From: Desulfobulbaceae bacterium
GTDB taxonomy: Bacteria > Desulfobacterota > Desulfobulbia > Desulfobulbales > Desulfobulbaceae
Length of the DNA stretch: 10,052 bases
Assembly (NCBI GenBank): GCA_026990725.1
Contig: JALXCX010000462.1
Span: 1-10,052, forward strand
Direction of reading: 5' to 3'
The notes beneath the pieces were generated by a model that did no database searches, was not told the DNA's origin, and saw only the letters and a program-made list of their open reading frames with translations. Position numbers and translations under genes: made by a program. Positions 1-6,602 of this stretch are shown one piece after another. Position 1 is the first letter of the stretch. Each line of letters begins with the position of its first letter.

Positions 1-43
1 AGTAAAACACTGCCCAATTATATGATGGGAAGAAGACCGTCTT

Positions 44-1855
44 TTACTCTTTTGCTTGATCAGGATTTCTCCACCAACTGTTGATAAACTGGTATGGAGA
101 GTAATAAAGAGGTAACTTTTTCGGTATCCCCAGATGGGCATCATAGGCTATGCGATGAAAAGCCAGGTACCAGTTTGGTACAACATAATAATTAAACCAG
201 AGAACCCGGTCAAGTGCTTTGCAGGCTGTTGTCAATTCCTGCTGGCTCTGCGCATATATTATTTTTTCAACAAGACTGTCTGTAACAGGGGATGCAACTC
301 CGCCCAGGTTACGTGAACCCTTGCGCCCGGCAGAAGATGATGCCCAATAATCCCGTTGTTCATTGCCAGGTGACTGAGATTGTCCAAAGACATTCACAAC
401 CATGTCAAAATCAAAGCTTTTGATCCTGTCTGTATACAAGGCCGCATCAATAGTGCGATAACTCGCCTTAATACCGAGTTTTGCCAGATTTTTTACATAA
501 GGGGCCATAACCCTTTCAAACGATGGACTGACAAGCAGGATTTCAAAGATAAAAGGTGTGCCGCTGCTGTCGGTTAAAACACCATTTTTCACCTTCCATC
601 CTGCCGAGTTCAGCAGCTTTTTAGCCAGTCTCAGGTTAGCCCGCAGACTGGAAGGTGGTAAAGTTGTCGGCGGCTTAAGCTCTTTTGTAAAAACTTCAGG
701 CGGAATTTTATCTCTGAAAGGTTCAAGTAACGCCAATTCTTCCTGCCCGGGCAGCCCGCTTGCCGCCAGATAGGAGTTACTGAAATACGAATTTGCCCGG
801 GTATACTGATCAAAAAAAAGTGTTTTGTTTGTCCACTCAAAGTCAAGGGCTAATCCCAGGGCACGGCGTACCTGTCGATTTTTAAACAATTTCCTGCGTG
901 TATTAAAAACAAAGCCCTGCATACCGGCATCATTTTTATGGGGAAATCTCTTTTTTATTAATTCACCGCTCTCAAACCTCCGTCCCTTCAGATCCCGCTG
1001 CCACTGCTTGGCAATGTTCACCATCATGACATCAAACTCTCCGGCCTTAAAGGCCTCCACACTGACAATCTGATCCTTAAAATATTTAATCGTGACAGTA
1101 TCAAAATTAAACATCCCCTTGCGAACAGGACGATTTAGGGCCCAGTAATTCGGATTGCGCTGGTAGGTAATGGATTTACCGGGATTAAAATCCTTGACAA
1201 TATATGGGCCCGATCCCACCGGAGGCGTCATGGCAGCGGTTGTCCCGGTTGGATCAAAACCATATTTTTCATAAAAGGATTTATTAAGAACCGGCAGCTG
1301 GGCAGCAATCATGTGCAACTCCCGATTGGGCCGGTCAAAATTAAACCTGATCCGCTGTTTGTCAAGAATATCCGCACCTGTGATGTTCTGCAGATAGATC
1401 TGATAAAAAGGATGCGCCTTCTTACTTTTCAAGGTCTCAAGCGAGTACTTGACATCCTCAACCGTGACAGGGGAACCATCGGAAAATTTTGCCCGTTCAT
1501 CAAGAGTAAAAGTAACAGACTTTTTATCCGGGGCCAGTTTTATATCCTTTGCGATAAGCCCGTATGCCGCAAAGGGTTCATCCTCACTGCTCACGGCCAA
1601 CGGCTCAAAAACGTATGTTTCAAGTCCGAAAGGAGCATTTCCTTTCAGGGTAAATGGATTCATTTTGTCAAAACTGCCTATATCGTGCAGAATTAACGTT
1701 CCCCCTTTTACAGCCTTATCTGAAACATACTCAAACTGTTTGAAGTCCGGACCATATTTCAGCGTACCGTCAACAGAAACACCATGGGCAGCCAACAGAT
1801 TCGTCGGGAGCAGGAGAAAAAACGACAAGAGCAGATATGTTAGTAATTTATTCAT
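44..1855 (-). CDS. yejA: Periplasmic oligopeptide-binding protein of ABC transporter, YejA-like (SBP family 5)
   Basis: This 603-residue protein is the substrate-binding component of a peptide ABC importer. The start is fixed by a signal peptide: MNK, a hydrophobic Leu/Phe core at about residues 4-17, and likely cleavage near Ala22-Ala23. There is no lipobox Cys, so it should be a soluble periplasmic protein. The body matches SBP_bac_5 and specifically YejA of Escherichia coli, as I recall that sequence: 'KGGTL', 'FSDGSPVTVEDVKYS', 'PPVGSGPY', 'NPNYWALNRPVRKGMFNFD', 'VEAFKAGEFD', 'RALGLALDFEWTNKTLFF' and 'RANSYF'. The length is normal for YejA. In E. coli, YejABEF takes up peptides, including microcin C. 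The permease and ATPase genes are not visible; only 43 bases follow the stop. No Shine-Dalgarno sequence is visible before the ATG; the leader is A/U-rich. Family assignment is firm; the peptide substrate is unknown. Confidence 0.93.
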   Translation of the reverse strand: MNKLLTYLLLSFFLLLPTNLLAAHGVSVDGTLKYGPDFKQFEYVSDKAVKGGTLILHDIGSFDKMNPFTLKGNAPFGLETYVFEPLAVSSEDEPFAAYGLIAKDIKLAPDKKSVTFTLDERAKFSDGSPVTVEDVKYSLETLKSKKAHPFYQIYLQNITGADILDKQRIRFNFDRPNRELHMIAAQLPVLNKSFYEKYGFDPTGTTAAMTPPVGSGPYIVKDFNPGKSITYQRNPNYWALNRPVRKGMFNFDTVTIKYFKDQIVSVEAFKAGEFDVMMVNIAKQWQRDLKGRRFESGELIKKRFPHKNDAGMQGFVFNTRRKLFKNRQVRRALGLALDFEWTNKTLFFDQYTRANSYFSNSYLAASGLPGQEELALLEPFRDKIPPEVFTKELKPPTTLPPSSLRANLRLAKKLLNSAGWKVKNGVLTDSSGTPFIFEILLVSPSFERVMAPYVKNLAKLGIKASYRTIDAALYTDRIKSFDFDMVVNVFGQSQSPGNEQRDYWASSSAGRKGSRNLGGVASPVTDSLVEKIIYAQSQQELTTACKALDRVLWFNYYVVPNWYLAFHRIAYDAHLGIPKKLPLYYSPYQFINSWWRNPDQAKE

Positions 1856-1899
1856 GAAGAGTATTTATTAAAAATAAGAAACGAAAAGAATGAATCAGG

Positions 1900-1928
1900 A
1901 GAATAACCGATAATACCAACTTGAACAA
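1900..1928 (-). promoter_or_regulatory. Possible sigma70-type promoter for the yejA-like gene
   Basis: In the 149-nt gap between the DUF166 and yejA-like genes, the minus strand reads TTGTTC (1923-1928), a 17-nt spacer, then TATTCT (1900-1905), about 45 nt before the ATG. The -35 match is poor (3/6) and the -10 fair (4/6). A second -10-like TATTAT lies at 1910-1915. The -35 overlaps a small dyad, CTTG-AA-CAAG (1920-1929), which could be an operator or chance. The rest of the gap shows no convincing terminator for the upstream gene, so read-through is equally possible. Confidence 0.25.
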
Positions 1929-2004
1929 GCTCGGGAAGCTACAAAATTTCTAAAATAGCAACAGCACGTTTACACGAACCATTGACCACCAATAAGCAGA
2001 AATA

Positions 2005-2637
2005 TTACTCTTTATCCAACAATTCCCGGGCGTGTTCAATAGCCTTTTTTAAAGCAGCACGATGTACATATCCGGCATAATGAACAGGACTCTTTCCTGA
2101 GACAGGATCAAAACGACTGGGATTTGCAGAACATCGGTACTGGACTTCGCGAGGCAGAGAGGACATGGCTTCTTCAATATCCATTCCAGTGATATGTTGA
2201 ATAATCTCCCAGCTCGCTCCGCACGGGGCACCGCGCACAACATCAAGAGAAAGTATTGTTTCTCCCTCAAGGGTGACCACATAATCAGGAAAACCAAATT
2301 GTTCCCCATATTCTCCCAACCCTTTATGATGCCCAAGACCACAGCAGGTAAAAGGAGCCAGAGCATCCTCATTTTTTTTACCAGAAGAAACAACAGGTAT
2401 TTTTTTCTTTTTGCAAAGACTCACGAGGTATTGTGATAGATCCAGATGGGTGAGGTAATCCAAAACCAGGTCTGCGGAAAAGGAATCGGTTATATAAAGC
2501 TCAGGATCTTCAACAAAATCTGGAAGGAAAACATCAATTGACACAATCTCGTTAATCTCGACATCTGTCCCATAAAGCTCTATCCCCTTAATCTTCTGTT
2601 GACCTGATCCATTCTGTTCAAAAACCGTTATTTTCAT
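2005..2637 (-). CDS. dfsP: DUF166 family protein (DfsP-like), Cys-rich, function unknown
   Basis: This 210-residue soluble protein has no signal peptide or membrane segment. It matches DUF166, a family known mainly from methanogenic archaea and sulfate-reducing bacteria, by 'APFTCCGLG' (Cys98-Cys99), 'YGEQFGFPDY' (110-119), 'RGAPCGASWE' (135-144, Cys139) and a late Cys169 in 'QYRCSANPS'. I recall database entries for bacterial members as 'DUF166 family (seleno)protein DfsP'; the symbol rests on that recollection. Here the Cys98-Cys99 codons are TGC TGT, so this copy has Cys and no Sec. The conserved thiols suggest redox or metal chemistry, but no reaction is known to me; old 'thymidylate synthase' labels for the family are unsupported. 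The start has an SD-like AGGTCAGG just upstream of the ATG. It is transcribed divergently from nnr and may be monocistronic. Confidence 0.85.
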   Translation of the reverse strand: MKITVFEQNGSGQQKIKGIELYGTDVEINEIVSIDVFLPDFVEDPELYITDSFSADLVLDYLTHLDLSQYLVSLCKKKKIPVVSSGKKNEDALAPFTCCGLGHHKGLGEYGEQFGFPDYVVTLEGETILSLDVVRGAPCGASWEIIQHITGMDIEEAMSSLPREVQYRCSANPSRFDPVSGKSPVHYAGYVHRAALKKAIEHARELLDKE

Positions 2638-2671
2638 CGCCTGACCTGATTTGCTGTTACCGGAAAAAATG

Positions 2672-2704
2672 TTTATAGTGAAATGAAAGCAGATAATCGT
2701 CAGT
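2672..2704 (-). promoter_or_regulatory. Possible promoter for the DUF166 gene
   Basis: On the minus strand, CTGACG (2699-2704; 4/6 to TTGACA) is followed after 17 nt by CACTAT (2675-2680), with the better -10 hexamer TATAAA (2672-2677; 5/6) three bases further on at a 20-nt spacing. Neither pairing is ideal. The position, 35-67 nt before the ATG and in AT-rich sequence, is plausible. Confidence 0.25.
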
Positions 2705-2784
2705 AAATATTAAAAAACTTACCGGGCAATATCACCTGTTGCATAAGGGCATCCCTGGTGTGAACCTGTACGTTTATTTTTCTC

Positions 2785-2827
2785 TGAAAATAGCCCAATT
2801 AAACTCTGTTGTGTGAAGCTATTTTCA
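2785..2827. repeat. Perfect 10-bp inverted repeat upstream of nnr
   Basis: TGAAAATAGC (2785-2794) is repeated in inverted orientation as GCTATTTTCA (2818-2827), separated by 23 nt. Arm centres are 33 bp apart, about three helical turns, so the arms could be two half-sites for a dimeric regulator bound on one DNA face, or a long-loop RNA stem. The right arm lies just upstream of a -10-like TAAAAT (2850-2855), which would give nnr a leader of about 30 nt; no good -35 is present. A rough random expectation for such a repeat somewhere in 10 kb is about 0.4, so chance is not excluded. Confidence 0.45.
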
Positions 2828-2893
2828 TCATTCGTTGTGGCTGGAACGGTAAAATCTTGTCCAACCATGCTGGTTAAAGAGTACGCTACTACC

Positions 2894-4492
2894 ATGAAAC
2901 TTGCAACCTCCTCTCAGATGCAGGCCCTTGACCTGGCAACCATTCAAACAACGGGTATTCCCGGAATAGTTTTGATGGAAAATGCCGGAAAGGGTACTGT
3001 TACGCACATGGTTCTGGAATTTGGTCCGCTTCGGGGAAAATCAGTAATTATCTTTGCAGGCCCCGGAAATAATGGCGGAGATGGACTGGTCATTGCCCGA
3101 CATGTTTTGCAGCAGGGAGGTTTTCCTTTTATTATCTTCCTACTTTTACCGGATAAACTCTGCGGTGAGGCTGCCGTAAACGCAGAAATATGCAGTAATT
3201 TACATATCCCGTCAGCTGTTTGTCTTGTTGAAGATGATATTTCCAAACTAAAAGAAGAAATTTCACGTCTGCATTTTTCTCATCCTGTACACTGTCTTGT
3301 TGACGCCCTTTTCGGGACTGGTCTCCGGAGAAATCTTGAAGGCCGTTTCAGCGCAATAGTTGAACTTATCAACCATCTGTCACAACAACAATCCTGGCCA
3401 GTGACTGCCGTTGATATCCCATCAGGACTCTGCGCCGACACCGGCCAGTCCCTGGGATGCTCTGTTCAGGCTGATCTTACTGTCACTTACGGGCTTGCCA
3501 AACCCGGTCATTACCACCACGGGGGCGCTGCCGTTGGAAAACTTGCTGTTATAGATATCGGTATTCCTGAACAAATAGTGGAGCAGGCAAATCTTCCTGG
3601 TATCGTTTTGAATCATGAGCTACGTAACCAATCAATTTTACGACAAAAAAACAGCCATAAAGGGCAATTTGGCCATCTTCTACTTTTAGCCGGATCAGAA
3701 GGAAAAACAGGAGCAGCTATATTATGCGGGCAAGCAGCTCTGCACAGCGGCTGCGGGCTGGTTACACTTGCAGTCCCGTCACTTCTCAACCCGATCTTTG
3801 AAACAACCCTGCCCGAGGCGATGACGGTTCCACTTCCTGTTTCAGAGCATTATCTCGTTGATTCCGATTATGAATTTATCATTAATCTGCTCAATAATAA
3901 AGCGGGACTGGTCATAGGTCCGGGCCTTGGAACCCGCCAGGAAACAGAAAATCTGGTAAAAAAGCTGTTTAATGAAGTGCCGCAAACGCTGGTTGTTGAC
4001 GCAGACGCATTAAATTTGCTGGCAAAAGATCCGGAAACTTTGCTCGAACCTGGCGGCCCCAGAATCCTGACACCACATCCTGGTGAAATGGCCCGACTCA
4101 TGAGGACCCGTACGGCAACAATCCAAAAAGACCGCTTAGGAGCAGCGTCCTGGCTGGCTGCTGAAAATATAAAAAGTCATCATGAAATTATCACTGTACT
4201 CAAGGGAGCCGGCACTGTTGTTTATTCCAGTAATGGCCGCTGGGCCATTAACAGCAATGGCAATCATGGCATGGCAACCGGGGGCATGGGCGATGTGCTG
4301 GCAGGATTGATCGGCGGGTTACTGGCCCAGGGCTATACCCCTGTTGATGCGGCCAATATCGGGGTGTATCTACACGGTTTGGCCGCTGACCAGGTTGCAG
4401 CTGATGTACCCTGCGGTTATCTGGCGTCTGATGTAGCAAAGGCCTTACCCGCCGCAAGGAAGTGTTTATTCTCTCAGGTGAAATCATCTTGA
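2894..4492 (+). CDS. nnr: Bifunctional NAD(P)H-hydrate epimerase / ADP-dependent NAD(P)H-hydrate dehydratase
   Basis: This enzyme repairs hydrated NADH and NADPH (NADHX, NADPHX). Its N-terminal YjeF domain epimerises R- and S-forms; its C-terminal ribokinase-like domain dehydrates the S-form using ADP (ATP in some species). From the start used here it has 532 residues, normal for a fused Nnr. The YjeF_N domain spans about residues 1-235 and shows 'GIPGIVLMENAG' and the nucleotide loop GPGNNGGDG (56-64). The dehydratase domain begins near residue 250 with 'SHKGQFGHLLLLAGSEGKTG', then 'DADALNLL', 'LTPHPGE' (392-398) and 'GMATGGMGDVLAG' with probable catalytic Asp467. The frame stays open up to a GTG at 2813, but family alignment starts at 'MKLATSSQMQALD', which fixes ATG 2894. 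The ribosome site is weak (AAAGAG, about 12 nt upstream). Expected in the cytosol. Confidence 0.95.
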   Translation: MKLATSSQMQALDLATIQTTGIPGIVLMENAGKGTVTHMVLEFGPLRGKSVIIFAGPGNNGGDGLVIARHVLQQGGFPFIIFLLLPDKLCGEAAVNAEICSNLHIPSAVCLVEDDISKLKEEISRLHFSHPVHCLVDALFGTGLRRNLEGRFSAIVELINHLSQQQSWPVTAVDIPSGLCADTGQSLGCSVQADLTVTYGLAKPGHYHHGGAAVGKLAVIDIGIPEQIVEQANLPGIVLNHELRNQSILRQKNSHKGQFGHLLLLAGSEGKTGAAILCGQAALHSGCGLVTLAVPSLLNPIFETTLPEAMTVPLPVSEHYLVDSDYEFIINLLNNKAGLVIGPGLGTRQETENLVKKLFNEVPQTLVVDADALNLLAKDPETLLEPGGPRILTPHPGEMARLMRTRTATIQKDRLGAASWLAAENIKSHHEIITVLKGAGTVVYSSNGRWAINSNGNHGMATGGMGDVLAGLIGGLLAQGYTPVDAANIGVYLHGLAADQVAADVPCGYLASDVAKALPAARKCLFSQVKSS

Positions 4493-4551
4493 AAAAACTG
4501 GCCTGCTATAACTGCACGGATATGTGCCCCTGGATAAACTAAAGAAATCTA

Positions 4552-4573
4552 GAGCGTTGACGACCAAGCGCTC
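4552..4573 (+). other. Bulged hairpin in the nnr-CBS spacer
   Basis: GAGCG-TTG (4552-4559) can pair with CAA-CGCTC (4565-4573), leaving one bulged G (4568) and a 5-nt loop. It ends 8 nt before the AGGAG ribosome site of the CBS gene. No U-run follows, so it is not a classical terminator; an mRNA processing or stability element is possible. It contains TTGACG (4557-4562), which looks like a -35 box, but no fitting -10 lies at the expected distance. Confidence 0.35.
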
Positions 4574-4591
4574 ATTGAATTAGGAGACAAG

Positions 4592-5047
4592 ATGTTAACA
4601 GCAAAAGAAATCATGAGCAAAAATGTTACCACAGTAACAGAAGATACTTCTGTCCGTGAACTTGCGACCATACTCGCCAATCAAAAAATAAGTGGTGCCC
4701 CGGTGGTCGATGAACAGGGCAAGATCATAGGGGTGGTCACAGAGAGTGATCTGATTGACCAGAACAAAAAAGTGCATATCCCGACAGTCATGGCAATCCT
4801 TGATTCATATATTTTTCTTGAAAGCCCGGGCAAGATGGAAAAAGAACTCAAAAAAATGACAGGAACTCAGGTAAGGGATATTTTTGCCAGTGAACTGGTC
4901 ACTGTGCAGGAGGACACACCTCTTGATGAGCTGGCCACTTTAATGGCGGAGAAAAAGATACACACTCTGCCGGTTTTAGCAGGGAAAAAGCTGGTCGGCG
5001 TGATTGGCAAAACCGATATCATCAAGACCATCAGTGAAGGAATCTGA
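4592..5047 (+). CDS. Stand-alone two-CBS-domain protein
   Basis: This 151-residue cytosolic protein is a Bateman module: CBS1 at about residues 1-58, a linker with a helix-like stretch at about 60-92, and CBS2 at about 93-151. Such modules bind adenine nucleotides or S-adenosylmethionine and act as energy or metabolite sensors, usually as dimers on a partner protein. CBS1 ends in GVVTESD, matching the ribose-phosphate-binding pattern G-h-x-[S/T]-x-x-D. In CBS2 the equivalent reads GVIGKTD, with Gly replacing Ser/Thr, so the two sites may differ in affinity. The start is clear: AGGAG (4582-4586), five bases before the ATG. It lies 99 nt after nnr on the same strand and may share its transcript. 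As I recall, nnr and a CBS gene are often neighbours in deltaproteobacteria, usually near acpS and tsaE, which are absent here. Ligand and partner cannot be read from sequence. Confidence 0.9.
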   Translation: MLTAKEIMSKNVTTVTEDTSVRELATILANQKISGAPVVDEQGKIIGVVTESDLIDQNKKVHIPTVMAILDSYIFLESPGKMEKELKKMTGTQVRDIFASELVTVQEDTPLDELATLMAEKKIHTLPVLAGKKLVGVIGKTDIIKTISEGI

Positions 5048-5140
5048 ATTCCACTCAGAACCGACAATTGCCAGCGAGGATGCGGATATGGTGTAAGAAA
5101 ATCAGGAGTAGAACTGAAACGGAAATAAACTGGTAAGGAC

Positions 5141-5153
5141 CGGGGATTCCCCG
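5141..5153. terminator. Short GC hairpin between convergent genes, possible bidirectional terminator
   Basis: CGGGG-ATT-CCCCG forms a 5-bp all-GC stem with a 3-nt loop. It sits directly after the TAG of the response-regulator gene (minus strand) and about 94 nt after the CBS stop (plus strand). Downstream sequence is only moderately T-rich on either strand (CTATTCTTC on plus, with TTTATTT further off on minus), so termination may be inefficient. The rest of the 106-nt gap shows nothing convincing. Confidence 0.4.
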
Positions 5154-6467
5154 CTATTCTTCAATATCTTTATACCAGACCCAACAGTTACGCCCTTTTT
5201 CTTTGGCTTTATACATGGCAATGTCTGCGTGTCGCAGCATTGTTTCCGCATCAGCACCATCATCCGGGCAAATACTGATGCCGATACTCGCTCCCACCTG
5301 GCACACATGCTTCTTCACTTCAATGGGTTCATTTACCAGGTCAATGGCTTTTTGAGCAACATATTGGGTCCCGGAAATACTATCTGTGCTTTCCAGTAAA
5401 ATCACAAACTCATCCCCGCCTAATCTGCACATGGAATCGGATGAACGCAACATGGAATTAAGCCGCTGTCCAACTTCTACAAGAACTCTATCCCCCACAT
5501 CATGGCCATAGGTATCATTCACCGGCTTAAACCTGTCAAGATCTATAAACAGTAGAAAAAGACGACGCCCATACCGTTGTGCCAATGAAATAGCCTGGGG
5601 AAGACGCTTATGGAAATAATTTCTATTGGGCAGGCTCGTCAGAGAATCGTGGTTGGCCATATAACGAATCAGCTCGGCAGCACGCTGGCGTTCGGTAATG
5701 TCTTGAAAGACAAGAACTGCTCCTTCAAGCACGTCGCCGCTGACGATGGGCGTCCCCCGAAAATCAATGGGAAAACTTGAACCGTCTTTTCGCAAAAGCC
5801 GCATTTCATCGTAATGAATAGCTTTATGGCTCTGTTTACTGTTGAAAAAAGGGCAGCAATCCAGATCAAATTTATCCGTGCCGGGTTTAGACAACCTGAA
5901 AACGTTTTTGTAGGGCTGCCCTATAATTTCAGCTCGCTCATATTTAAGCATTTCAAGGGCCGCAGGATTTATATAACTCACCCGGTGTAATTCATCCAAC
6001 CCGCAAATACCATTGGGCGCAGCATCAAGAATCTGCTCATAATTTCTGGTCAGACTCTCCAGCTCAAGCTTGGATCGGTGTGAACCGATAATATAACGAA
6101 TACGATTTTTCAGAACAACCCAGCGGATAGGCTTTCGGATATAATCAATAGCTCCGGCCTGAAAAGACCTGTCCACACTCTCATCACCATCAAAAGCGGT
6201 GATCATTAACACAGGAGGGGGGTTGGCAACGCTTCGACAAATCTGTTCGCAGACCTTTGGCCCATCAATGCCAGGCATGGCAATATCAAGAATAACCAAG
6301 TCATAGACATCCCGGGCCAGCCTGTCCATTGCCTGATAGCCATCAACTGCTTCCACCACGCCGTACCCCTCACCTTCAAGGAATTGACGCAGTAAAAGTC
6401 GTATGACTTCATCGTCATCAACAACCAGAACTGTCGGAGTTACTCTATGATTGAAACCCGTCTTCAT
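5154..6467 (-). CDS. Response regulator with PAS and diguanylate cyclase output (REC-PAS-GGDEF)
   Basis: This 437-residue cytosolic response regulator makes c-di-GMP from two GTP. REC covers about residues 12-125: acidic D17-D19, phospho-acceptor D61 in 'LDIAMPG', T90 and K112. PAS covers about 140-260 and ends in 'VFQDITERQRAAE'. GGDEF covers about 268-435: 'DSLTSLPNR', 'DLDRFKPVNDTYGHDVGD', and the signature GGDEF at 350-354. The inhibitory I-site RSSD (341-344) lies five residues before it, so product feedback is expected. The protein ends where an EAL domain often follows in related proteins, so only synthesis is predicted. The PAS holds a Cys204-Cys205-Pro-Phe segment, a known variant of such sensor PAS domains. 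The start has a good ribosome site (AGAAGGG, four bases before the ATG). It lies 135 nt downstream of the hybrid kinase gene, its likely phosphodonor. Confidence 0.94.
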   Translation of the reverse strand: MKTGFNHRVTPTVLVVDDDEVIRLLLRQFLEGEGYGVVEAVDGYQAMDRLARDVYDLVILDIAMPGIDGPKVCEQICRSVANPPPVLMITAFDGDESVDRSFQAGAIDYIRKPIRWVVLKNRIRYIIGSHRSKLELESLTRNYEQILDAAPNGICGLDELHRVSYINPAALEMLKYERAEIIGQPYKNVFRLSKPGTDKFDLDCCPFFNSKQSHKAIHYDEMRLLRKDGSSFPIDFRGTPIVSGDVLEGAVLVFQDITERQRAAELIRYMANHDSLTSLPNRNYFHKRLPQAISLAQRYGRRLFLLFIDLDRFKPVNDTYGHDVGDRVLVEVGQRLNSMLRSSDSMCRLGGDEFVILLESTDSISGTQYVAQKAIDLVNEPIEVKKHVCQVGASIGISICPDDGADAETMLRHADIAMYKAKEKGRNCWVWYKDIEE

Positions 6468-6552
6468 AAAACCCTTCTATTTACCTGCCCTGTTGCATCT
6501 CCTACAGTCCAGCAACACTGTAAGATCTTGAGATTGTTAATAATCACATAAA

Positions 6553-6582
6553 ACTACACAGTATTTTCATTGCTTTTGTCTA
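6553..6582 (-). promoter_or_regulatory. Possible promoter for the REC-PAS-GGDEF gene
   Basis: In the 135-nt gap after the kinase gene, the minus strand carries TAGACA (6577-6582; 5/6 to TTGACA), an 18-nt spacer and TGTAGT (6553-6558; 4/6 to TATAAT). This would start transcription near 6545 and leave a leader of about 78 nt containing a small dyad (ACAGT/ACTGT, 6504-6508 and 6517-6521). No terminator separates the kinase from this gene, so it may be both co-transcribed and separately expressed. Confidence 0.3.
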
Positions 6583-6602
6583 TTGTGCGGTACTTTAGAA
6601 AA

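Noticed and set aside
1..43. Possible terminator after the yejA-like gene (AAGA-CCG-TCTT at about 33-43; CCCA...TGGG at about 13-29)
   Set aside because: Stems are only 4-5 bp and no T-run follows on the minus strand; yejB could follow in the same transcript.
1313..1871. Long overlapping plus-strand open frames (127 and 140 codons) opposite the start of the yejA-like gene
   Set aside because: They are antisense to a strongly recognisable coding region, show no domain and no ribosome site, and have low-complexity Ser/Arg-rich composition typical of shadow frames.
5080..5136. Short frame MRIWCKK... of 18 codons in the gap after the CBS gene, preceded by GCGAGG
   Set aside because: The SD-like bases directly abut the ATG, leaving no normal spacing; length and composition give no support for coding.
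5154..6467. Response regulator considered as a truncated GGDEF-EAL protein
   Set aside because: The C-terminus ends cleanly after the GGDEF fold, is followed directly by a hairpin, and no EAL remnant is present in the next 106 bases; a natural REC-PAS-GGDEF protein is simpler.
6531..6544. Near-palindrome GATTGTTAATAATC in the gap before the GGDEF regulator
   Set aside because: AT-rich, 14 bp, with one mismatched pair; likely chance, and no second copy was noticed nearby.
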